From Nanobdellota archaeon (GTDB taxonomy: Archaea > Nanobdellota > Nanobdellia > SCGC-AAA011-G17 > ARS1403): a DNA stretch of 49,295 nt. The notes beneath the pieces are model-generated. The model saw nothing but the letters and a program-made list of their open reading frames with translations, ran no database searches and was not told the DNA's origin. Location of the stretch: contig NZCA01000007.1 in assembly GCA_002688095.1 (NCBI GenBank), positions 1-49,295 of the forward strand. Reading direction: 5' to 3'. Position 1 is the first letter of the stretch, and each line of letters begins with the position of its first letter. The translations under genes and the position numbers were made by a program. Below are positions 1-7,219 of the stretch, in pieces.

Positions 1-474
1 TTAATTGCAACTGTAATGTTAGTTATGTTAGGAGTCATTTTAGTGTTAATGTTTTATCAATGGGGAGGAGAAACAGTGGGTAAAGGATTAGAATCGGGAA
101 CAGAGATATGGGAAGGTTTTAATAATTGTGAAGAAGTGGGTTTTCAAGTAGAAGACGGATGGTGTGATAATGACTTGTTATATGTAAAAATAAATAATGA
201 AAAGAACATGAATTTTAAAGATGGTTTTGTGGTTAAGTTTATTTTTGAAGACGGAGAACAGGAAATAGTAACACTTTTAAAAGATGAAAGATTAGATGCT
301 TATGAAGCCAAGCCAATTGGAGTTCCAAGACATCCAGTAGAAATGGATTTTGGAAAACAATACAAGGCTATCCAAAAAGTAGAAGTGATACCAAAAGTTT
401 TGGCTGGTCAAGAGTTTCAATTTTGTAATGAAAAAATACAAAAAATTGAGGTGGAAAATTGTATAGGAATTTAA
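1..474 (+). CDS. Pilin-like protein, 5' end outside window
   Basis: The reading frame is open from base 1 to the stop at 472-474, so the true start lies upstream. The visible N-terminus (LIATVMLVMLGVILVLMFY) is one hydrophobic segment like the H-domain after a class III signal peptide of archaeal pilins/archaellins. The C-terminal part, with the phrase VEVIPKVLAGQEFQFC, resembles IEVIPIIMVDEEELGC in the pilin-like protein at 37419-37913 and a similar IEIIPRI phrase in the one at 38519-39025. It is probably a minor pilin or pilus-associated surface protein. The next gene overlaps its end by 16 bases, which suggests cotranslation with the secreted proteins downstream. The family assignment rests on this within-window similarity and topology. 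Confidence 0.65.
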   Translation, partial: LIATVMLVMLGVILVLMFYQWGGETVGKGLESGTEIWEGFNNCEEVGFQVEDGWCDNDLLYVKINNEKNMNFKDGFVVKFIFEDGEQEIVTLLKDERLDAYEAKPIGVPRHPVEMDFGKQYKAIQKVEVIPKVLAGQEFQFCNEKIQKIEVENCIGI

Positions 475-1913
475 TATTAATTTTTATTTTTATGTTGGTA
501 CTTTTACCTATTGGTTTAAGTGAAATTAATTTTAATGTAGGTTATGATATTACTTTAGGAAAGATTTTAATTACGGTGGATAAGGAAGGTTATTCTGATG
601 ACGTGAGATTTTATAGGGGATTCTATGTGGCGGGAGAAGATCCTGGTCCTAAATTTATTGGTCAAATTGATTTGGGATGTAATAATGTAAAAAATTGTGA
701 ATCTGTACAATACTTTGGTAAAATTGGTAAAGAAGGGATATATAAACCTGGAGATTATTATTTTGTGATATGGGATTCTGAACTTCAAAATTCTATACCT
801 GTTGATTTTAGTTTGACTTATAATGATTTATTAAGTTGTGATTATAATGGTGTTGCTATTAGAACTAAAACTTGTGTGTTTGATACTACGAAGAATTTGA
901 ATGATAAACCTCAATATTGTGAAAATCAGAATTTGAAAAATAATTGTTTTATTTGTGGATGTCCAAATCCGGATAATTTTAAAGAGATTTGTTGTACCAA
1001 TGAAAATTCTGCTGAATGTAAGGGTAATTTAGGGGCGTGTGTTATTTTAGGTGAGGAAAAATTTGAAAGGAAGATTACTGTGGAAAAAGAGAAAAGAGGA
1101 GAAACAGCTTTAACTGTTATTGAAAAATTAGGATGTGGTGTTGAGACTGAAGAAAGTAAGTACAATGTGGGTGATAAGATATGTTTGAATACTATTCCGG
1201 GATTATATATTGATGGATTTTTTCCAATTAAAGATCCAGAAAATCATGAACTGTTTGCGAGTCAATGTGTGTGTACTTTTATAGAATCAAATGAATTTGA
1301 TGTGGATGGGGATGGTTATGATGCTAAAAATTTCAAAGGTGGAACAGATTGTAATGATAATAATGCTATTATAAATCCCGGGGCTAAAGAGAGTTGTGAG
1401 GATGCGACCGGTTATGATGGTATAGATAATAATTGTGATGGTACAGTTGACTTAAAATGTGATAGTTATTGTGATAAAGATGGAGATGATTATACCACCA
1501 AAGCAATTTGCGTTCTAATGGGTAAAAAAACAGGAGATTGTGATGATACTAATGCTAATATTAATCCTGGTATTGTGGAGAGTTGCAGTAATGACACTGG
1601 ATTTGATAAATTAGATAATAATTGTAATGGTAAAGTTGATGAAAGTAATTGTGAATGTAGGCCTGGACAAAAAAAGGTTGTTGATGGAGTATGTGAGGAT
1701 GGAACCGCGGTTTGTAATAGTAATGGAAAATGGGTAGTTAATGTAGCTCCGGTGAATAATTGTGATCCTGGGATATTGGTGCATGGTTATGATCCTAATG
1801 GGGAAATAGTAGTACCGAGTGGACAGAAGATAAAAGTGAGAACTACTTTTATTTGTCAACAAAATGAAGGTTGTGATAAATTGAGTGTAGATTTAAAGGA
1901 GGTTAATGCATGA
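459..1913 (+). CDS. Secreted MopE-type metal-binding repeat protein
   Basis: 484 aa. The TTG start at 459 is favoured because GAGGTGG lies 448-454, five bases upstream, and because it directly gives a signal peptide (MYRN followed by LILIFIFMLVLLPIGL). The middle and C-terminal half is rich in Cys and Asp. It carries two copies of the putative metal-binding MopE motif (D-G-D-G-Y/D..DC[ND]D.[ND]..[IN]NPG..E.C......D..DNNC[DN]G.[VD]), around residues 285-325 and 345-390. These Asp/Cys motifs are associated with metal (Ca or Cu) binding in secreted proteins; the ligand here is unknown. Further Cys pairs suggest disulfides. It overlaps the upstream pilin-like gene and shares ATGA with the lipoprotein gene downstream, so it belongs to one exported-protein operon. 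Confidence 0.75.
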   Translation: MYRNLILIFIFMLVLLPIGLSEINFNVGYDITLGKILITVDKEGYSDDVRFYRGFYVAGEDPGPKFIGQIDLGCNNVKNCESVQYFGKIGKEGIYKPGDYYFVIWDSELQNSIPVDFSLTYNDLLSCDYNGVAIRTKTCVFDTTKNLNDKPQYCENQNLKNNCFICGCPNPDNFKEICCTNENSAECKGNLGACVILGEEKFERKITVEKEKRGETALTVIEKLGCGVETEESKYNVGDKICLNTIPGLYIDGFFPIKDPENHELFASQCVCTFIESNEFDVDGDGYDAKNFKGGTDCNDNNAIINPGAKESCEDATGYDGIDNNCDGTVDLKCDSYCDKDGDDYTTKAICVLMGKKTGDCDDTNANINPGIVESCSNDTGFDKLDNNCNGKVDESNCECRPGQKKVVDGVCEDGTAVCNSNGKWVVNVAPVNNCDPGILVHGYDPNGEIVVPSGQKIKVRTTFICQQNEGCDKLSVDLKEVNA

Positions 1914-2128
1914 AATTAGCCCGTAAATTTACCATTTTACTTTCTGTATTAGTTTTAGTGGGTGTGTTTCTTTTAATGGGAGCTGGATGTGAAAAAGATG
2001 AACCAGCTGCGGATATTAATGAGGTCCCGGAAGGACCGAGTGGAAGTCCTGAGAATGGGGAAGACTTTGGAGTGCCTGAAGAATTAGAAGATAGTCCCCC
2101 TCCAGAAGTTGAGGAGGAAATTTTTTAG
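1910..2128 (+). CDS. Small lipoprotein
   Basis: 72 aa. The N-terminus is a lipoprotein signal: MKLARK, a hydrophobic stretch, then the lipobox LMGAGC with the lipidated Cys at residue 27. The mature part is short, acidic and rich in Pro, Glu and Gly (EDSPPPEVEEE), probably an unstructured tether on the outer face of the membrane. The start is set by AAAGGAGG at 1896-1902 and by the ATGA overlap with the previous stop. The next gene starts on the base after this stop, so all are probably one transcript. No enzymatic domain is visible. Confidence 0.75.
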   Translation: MKLARKFTILLSVLVLVGVFLLMGAGCEKDEPAADINEVPEGPSGSPENGEDFGVPEELEDSPPPEVEEEIF

Positions 2129-3661
2129 ATGAAATTTCTTAAATTTTTTTTAATTGCTTTATTTTTAATTGCTTTGTTTAGTGTTGTTGCTCCTGAAGAT
2201 GTTGAAGCTGCGAGCGAATGTAAATATGCTGGAAAAAGTGTATGGGGAGGTTGGTGGTCTTCTAATCTACAAAAATGGGTGAGTTATAAAAATAAATGTC
2301 CTTCTAGTTATAATGGGAATAGTTTTTGTGAATATGGTTCTGCTCAAATTACTAAACGTAATGGTTGGTGGTATTATTATTATGCATGTAAATATAATGT
2401 TCCAAAACCTGAACCTGAACCTTCTGCTGCTAAAAAAGTAGCTTTATGTAATGAGAACACATGTTCGGGAAAAAGTAACTGGAAAGATGTTTCAGGAAGA
2501 CAATGGTCTAGACAAGGTTGTAATGAAGTAGAACAAAAAAGACAAAGATATGAAGAATATGGTTGTAGAGATAATCAATGTAAAGTCACTAGCGTGAGGT
2601 ATAGGTGGGTGAATACAAGGAATAGAAGAAATGTAGGGAATGGACAGAGTTGTAATGATGGAAATAGTTGTACTCTTGGAGATACTTGTTCAGCTGGAAG
2701 CTGTACGGGAACTAAAACAACCCAATGTGGTGTTTGTGGAAATCCGGCTTGTGACCGGTTTCCTTCTTCTCTTGATTATAACTCGGGTGTTTCTAACTAT
2801 GTAGGATTCGATTCGGATAAAAATGGAAAGATAGATTTTTCAGATTTTTTGGCATTTATGAATAGTTATGATAGTTCTCGTGGTGAAGATAATTATAAAA
2901 ACGGATTTGATTCAGATAATAATGGGGAGATAGAATTCTCGGATTTTTTATTGTTTGCTCAGGAATATGGTAAAGACGTTCCTATTTATGCTAAGCCTAA
3001 AAAAGATGAGATAAAAGAAGAGCTTAAGGAATGTGATATCCAATGTAGTGATCCGGATGACTGTAGTTGCCCTTCTGAGTGTAGAGTGAAGGGAGAAATT
3101 GGGATGGGAGGAAGTACGTGTGGTGGAAAAGAGTCTTTTTTCGATATCTTTAGGAGAACTCAAAAAACTGTGAAGAATACTTGTGATAAAAATTTAAAAT
3201 TGGGGGAAAGTTGTGAAGTTGAATTTGAATTTGAAGTCCTTAATTCTAAGGGTGAAACTTTAGGACTGGATGTGGATTTTAAGTGGAATGGTGGAAGTTA
3301 TAGTAAAAGGGTTGATTTGAGAGCAGGGGACTCGAATATTGTGTCCGGGACTTCTTCGGGCAATGCCGTTATAGGGAATGTTATTTTGGATATTACTGGA
3401 AACGTAGCTCAGAATTTGGTGACTGAAAGAGGAAGATTTAGATGTGAAATTGTTAAACCATCAGAAGATCCCACTTTATTGAGGACATGTTGTCCAAAAG
3501 GGTTTATGCCTTCGATACAAAGTGGAGTAACGCAATGTGTGAAGGAGCCAGATTTGATATCACAAATTATAGGAAAAATGGGTGAATATTTAAGAACTAA
3601 AGATTCTAATTTAGCTAGAGAAATTCAAAGATTAGAAAATCAATTAATGTCTTTGCAATAG
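2129..3661 (+). CDS. Secreted Cys-rich protein with dockerin-like EF-hand pair
   Basis: 510 aa. A signal peptide (MKFLKFFLIALFLIALF...VEA) is followed by a Trp/Tyr/Cys-rich region, a Cys-rich segment with CNDGNSCTLGDTCSAGSC, and two Ca-binding loops. The loops are FDSDKNGKIDFSDFLAF and FDSDNNGEIEFSDFLLF around residues 228-280. The paired D-x-D-x-[NG]-x-[IV]-[DE]-[FY]-x-D-[FL] loops are typical of type I dockerin repeats. In cellulosomes such modules bind cohesins, but no cohesin is visible in this window. A second Cys cluster (C-DIQC-DPDDCSC-ECR) and a helical, probably coiled-coil C-terminus follow. The gene begins immediately after the lipoprotein stop. It is an extracellular binding or scaffold protein of unknown partner. 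Confidence 0.7.
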   Translation: MKFLKFFLIALFLIALFSVVAPEDVEAASECKYAGKSVWGGWWSSNLQKWVSYKNKCPSSYNGNSFCEYGSAQITKRNGWWYYYYACKYNVPKPEPEPSAAKKVALCNENTCSGKSNWKDVSGRQWSRQGCNEVEQKRQRYEEYGCRDNQCKVTSVRYRWVNTRNRRNVGNGQSCNDGNSCTLGDTCSAGSCTGTKTTQCGVCGNPACDRFPSSLDYNSGVSNYVGFDSDKNGKIDFSDFLAFMNSYDSSRGEDNYKNGFDSDNNGEIEFSDFLLFAQEYGKDVPIYAKPKKDEIKEELKECDIQCSDPDDCSCPSECRVKGEIGMGGSTCGGKESFFDIFRRTQKTVKNTCDKNLKLGESCEVEFEFEVLNSKGETLGLDVDFKWNGGSYSKRVDLRAGDSNIVSGTSSGNAVIGNVILDITGNVAQNLVTERGRFRCEIVKPSEDPTLLRTCCPKGFMPSIQSGVTQCVKEPDLISQIIGKMGEYLRTKDSNLAREIQRLENQLMSLQ

Positions 3662-3704
3662 AAACTTTTAGAAAAAGTTTCATCAAAAAAGCGTTCACCA
3701 AAAA
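3661..3704 (+). repeat. Stem-loop element, copy 1 (two modules)
   Basis: The element begins on the last base of the preceding stop codon. Arms GAAACTTTT (3661-3669) and AAAAGTTTC (3673-3681) pair perfectly over nine bases around the loop AGA, followed by the tail ATCAAAA. A right-half module GCGTTCACCAAAAA follows directly. The same arms and tails recur in many spacers of this window. Confidence 0.75.
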
Positions 3705-3712
3705 TTTATATA
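3702..3712 (+). promoter_or_regulatory. TATA box for the 3735 operon
   Basis: TTTATATAG lies about 25-30 bases upstream of the ATG at 3735, with no Shine-Dalgarno between them. This spacing fits an archaeal promoter giving a leaderless or nearly leaderless mRNA. Confidence 0.55.
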
Positions 3713-3734
3713 GTTCTTAAATTTTAAATTAAAT

Positions 3735-4658
3735 ATGTTAAAAAGAGGTATTTTAGTGTTTTTGGTAGTGGTAAGTTTATGTTATGGAGTTTATGCTTTA
3801 AGTGGGGATTTTAATTCCGATTGCAAAGTGGATTTTCAGGACTATGTTTTGTTTGCTCAAGGATATAGTAAATTTATGGAGGATAGAACTTATGATGGGA
3901 GGTTTGATTTGGATGGAGATGGGCAGATTTTATTTAGTGATTTTGCTATTTTTGCTCGGGGTTTTGGGGGGAGCTGTGGAGAATCTCCTGTGATGACTAG
4001 GCCTATTGGATTAGCTGGTATAAGTGAGAATGATGAGCAACTATACAATGAAGCCACTAACAATCTGGATGAAAGTAGGTGTGATGGAATTTCTGATTTA
4101 GGTTTTCAGGATTATTGTAGAAATAGTGTGGCTGCTTTTATAAGTGGAAGATTACCTGAATCTGCTAGTGTATATAAAAATGGATTTACAGCTTATCATG
4201 TAGACTTTGATCCTAAGACGGATGAAAGAAGGAGATTTGATCAGCTAGTGACTAAAGCTGGAAGTTATGAGTTTACCAATAGTGAGTATAAGACATTTAC
4301 TACTGCTAATTATTATATCAAATCTGATGAAGGAGAAGGTTTAGTATTTTGGAAAAGTTTGCATAGAAGGGATAGAATTACAATTAATTTCTTTTTGTGG
4401 TTTGATCATGATCAAGAATTAGAAGTTTATGAGTGGGTAGGAAACAAATGGAAAAGAAAAACTAGTGATGTACAGAGATTTAGTGTTGAGAAAAATAAAT
4501 TAGAAAAAGAAAATCCGCGTATAAAGAAAAAGGGGAGATATAGTTTTACTATACATTATAGAGATCCATTTGCTATTGTTATTGTTGGAAAGGAGGGGAA
4601 GCCGTTTAGTCTGAATATGGGGACAGGATTATACAGGTCTTTTTCACATAAAAAATGA
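3735..4658 (+). CDS. Secreted protein with N-terminal dockerin-like domain
   Basis: 307 aa. A signal peptide (MLKRGILVFLVVVSLCYGVYA) is followed at once by two Ca-binding loops, GDFNSDCKVDFQDYVLFAQGY and FDLDGDGQILFSDFAIFARGF (about residues 24-76). This is the dockerin arrangement, but N-terminal rather than the more common C-terminal position. The remaining 230 residues match no family I recognise; a C-terminal beta-rich section (INFFLWFDHDQELEVYEWVGNKWKRK...GRYSFTIHYRDPFAIVIVG) looks like a beta-sandwich. The start follows a TATA box without Shine-Dalgarno. It overlaps the next gene by ATGA and is probably the first gene of the operon with the large protease protein. Confidence 0.7.
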   Translation: MLKRGILVFLVVVSLCYGVYALSGDFNSDCKVDFQDYVLFAQGYSKFMEDRTYDGRFDLDGDGQILFSDFAIFARGFGGSCGESPVMTRPIGLAGISENDEQLYNEATNNLDESRCDGISDLGFQDYCRNSVAAFISGRLPESASVYKNGFTAYHVDFDPKTDERRRFDQLVTKAGSYEFTNSEYKTFTTANYYIKSDEGEGLVFWKSLHRRDRITINFFLWFDHDQELEVYEWVGNKWKRKTSDVQRFSVEKNKLEKENPRIKKKGRYSFTIHYRDPFAIVIVGKEGKPFSLNMGTGLYRSFSHKK

Positions 4659-7219
4659 GGCGATTAATACTTTGGATGTTTGTAATTGTTTTGTTAGTTA
4701 TATTTGTTAATGCTCAAGATGAAGTAATGATTATTCAAGGGGGAGAAGTAGATGGTTTGAAGGGAAGGGTTATTGATGGATTAACGGATAGTCCTCTTGA
4801 TTCTGTTTCAGTTAAGTCTACAGTTAATGGAGTTACAGGAATGATACCTCAAAGAACAGGGATAGATGGTAGATTTGAAGTATTACCATCATCTGGTTTT
4901 GTGAGTACTTTTAATTTAGAAATAATTAAATTTGATTATAAGACAAGAAATATTGATGAAAATTTTAGAGGGGATATTAATGTTGCCGAAGTTAGTGATG
5001 TTCGTTTATTCCCTAAGAATTCTTTTAGAATTGATGGAAGGGTTAGTGGTGATAGAGGGGGTGTGGCTAGAATTAAGGTTAAGATTGTTCCACAGGAAAG
5101 TTATACTGGTCCAAGTTTTGAGACAGAAACTAATTCTTTTGGAGATTTTTCTCTAACAGGTAAGTTTAGTAGTTTACCAATTGCGTTTAATAAGTATAAA
5201 TGGGATGTTAATGTTAATGATTATGAAGCTTATGATGATACTATTTTTATAGATTTGGAGAAATATACTGAAAGGGATATTTTGTTGACTCGAACATCTG
5301 ATGATACTGGTACAGGGATGGCTTCTCTGGGGGGTTTTTCTGGATTGCCTAGTACTGATTGTTTTAGGAGTAGCATAAGTCCTCCCTTGGTAAGTTCGGA
5401 TGAATTAAAGAAAGAGTTTGATGTGGGTTATCTAAGCATTAATGGAGAATGTAGGGATGAGGGGAAGAGATTAACTGGATTTTGCCAAACATCTGGTGGG
5501 ATGGATTTAACTTTACAAGGATATTTTGGGAGTTGTACTTGGCTTGGATGTTTTAGAGGATGGGAGAATTGTGATAGATATGATAGTTGTGAATGTTATA
5601 CGGGGGATGGTAGGAAAAGATGTTCTGATAATCGTTGTGTGACCAGCACTAGTCCGGCTCCTGTGGCGGGTGATTTTGAGCAGCAGTTAAGAGCTCGGGG
5701 ATTGCTGGTAGGTGTGAGTCAGAATGACTTGGAAAAACAGTTTCAGAGCTGTACTGAGAATGAAGGCTGTCCTATAGGATTTTGGTGTCTGAATAATAAA
5801 TGCATATTACCGGATTTAGGATATGCATCTTGTATTGAGTCTGATCTGGGTAAGAATGATAAATATGAGAAGTCTATGTTGCTTAGTAGGGATACGAGTG
5901 AAACTAAAGAAGACGAATGTTTAGAGAGTGGAAACGTGAGAGAATACTATTGTGTAGGAAGTGATAGTTCTAAAGAAGAGGTATGTGAAAATGGGTGTGT
6001 GGATGGGGCTTGTGTTGAAGAGGAATCAGATATAAGTTATATTGAAGCTACTCCTGCTTATATTGCAAAATATGGCGAGGATATAAGCGAGATATCTGAG
6101 AAAATTGATAGACTTCTTAGAGATGAATTTAAACCTATTGAGGTAGATGGAATTAAAATTTATCTTGATACTGTGGAAGAAATTGGAAAGAAATCTAAGA
6201 AAGGAAAGATTGGAAGGATGGCTTATTATTCTCCTGATGAGGGAGCTATCTATGTCGATCCAAATTTTAAGATGGTTTCAGAATTTACAGGTAGTGAGAT
6301 TAGTTTCGAGAGTATCCTCTTCCATGAAATGGTGCATGCGGAACAGAAGGAGAGGGAGCTAGAGGTTTTTTTGACTCTTGAGGATCCATGGAGTAAGCCT
6401 TTTGTATCTGTTTCCTTAGCTTGCAAGGAAAATATTGTTTTTAAAAGTCCTAAATATTATTGGAAGGATGGAACTAGAGATCCTAAAAATGGAGCGTTTA
6501 CGCCTTCGCAATGTGAAAACCCAAAAGAATATGTGGCCTATCCAGCTCAGATAGCTAAATACTATCCTGCTTTTTTCAAAAGAGCTATTGATGGGGAGTT
6601 TGATTCTAAAGAATTATACGAACAGAGTTTAAATTTATTAAAGGATAATAATTGGATTACGCAAGAGGATTATGATGGTGTGATTAATTATGTTCCTGGG
6701 AGTGGTAAGGGGGATGTTTGTTCTGAGATGGAAGGAGAAGCTAAAATTACATGTTTAATAGACAATATTAAAGATTCAGACCTTTCTCAAAATGAAAAAT
6801 TGGTTTCTATTAAGGAGCTTTCGGATATTGCTTATTCTTTGGAAGAAGTCTCAGAAGATCATGCTTTGGCTAGTGCGATAGTTCCATTAGGAAATTTATT
6901 AGAAGATGGTTTGGATGTGGTTTTTAAAAATGAAACTTTAACTGCCTTAGATAATATTTTAAGAGATATGCCTAGTGATTTTATTAAGAGTGAAAAACAT
7001 CCGGTTTATGATTTGTTTAAAGATTTAAGTAGATCAGTTGTGAAGGAACTTCGTGAAGATAATTATGATTCTACCTTATATACTGAATTAAGGGTTTTAA
7101 CTGATCTGGTTTATAGCTTTGATAATACTATAACTTACAAGTCTCCAATTTCTATTTATACAATTATGGCTAGTGATTTGACTCTTGAAAAAATAATTGA
7201 AAAAAAAACAGGAAATTGA
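4655..7219 (+). CDS. Large secreted protein, N-terminal part, HExxH metallopeptidase motif
   Basis: 854 aa. A signal peptide ending near VNA-QD is followed by two carboxypeptidase-regulatory-like beta domains (about residues 30-115 and 120-215: KGRVIDGLTDSPLDSVSV, IDGRVSGDRGGVARIKV). A Cys-rich region (about 240-460) comes next, then a domain with HEMVHAEQ at residues 557-564. HExxH is the zinc site of zincins; a later Glu in NPKEYVAYPAQIAKYYP could be the third ligand, which is not proven. The last 200 residues are helical-repeat-like and stop abruptly at an A9 run. The next frame continues with the same kind of helical repeats, so this and 7197-9782 are probably one gene broken by a frameshift. 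It starts by ATGA overlap with the dockerin protein gene. Confidence 0.7.
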   Translation: MRRLILWMFVIVLLVIFVNAQDEVMIIQGGEVDGLKGRVIDGLTDSPLDSVSVKSTVNGVTGMIPQRTGIDGRFEVLPSSGFVSTFNLEIIKFDYKTRNIDENFRGDINVAEVSDVRLFPKNSFRIDGRVSGDRGGVARIKVKIVPQESYTGPSFETETNSFGDFSLTGKFSSLPIAFNKYKWDVNVNDYEAYDDTIFIDLEKYTERDILLTRTSDDTGTGMASLGGFSGLPSTDCFRSSISPPLVSSDELKKEFDVGYLSINGECRDEGKRLTGFCQTSGGMDLTLQGYFGSCTWLGCFRGWENCDRYDSCECYTGDGRKRCSDNRCVTSTSPAPVAGDFEQQLRARGLLVGVSQNDLEKQFQSCTENEGCPIGFWCLNNKCILPDLGYASCIESDLGKNDKYEKSMLLSRDTSETKEDECLESGNVREYYCVGSDSSKEEVCENGCVDGACVEEESDISYIEATPAYIAKYGEDISEISEKIDRLLRDEFKPIEVDGIKIYLDTVEEIGKKSKKGKIGRMAYYSPDEGAIYVDPNFKMVSEFTGSEISFESILFHEMVHAEQKERELEVFLTLEDPWSKPFVSVSLACKENIVFKSPKYYWKDGTRDPKNGAFTPSQCENPKEYVAYPAQIAKYYPAFFKRAIDGEFDSKELYEQSLNLLKDNNWITQEDYDGVINYVPGSGKGDVCSEMEGEAKITCLIDNIKDSDLSQNEKLVSIKELSDIAYSLEEVSEDHALASAIVPLGNLLEDGLDVVFKNETLTALDNILRDMPSDFIKSEKHPVYDLFKDLSRSVVKELREDNYDSTLYTELRVLTDLVYSFDNTITYKSPISIYTIMASDLTLEKIIEKKTGN

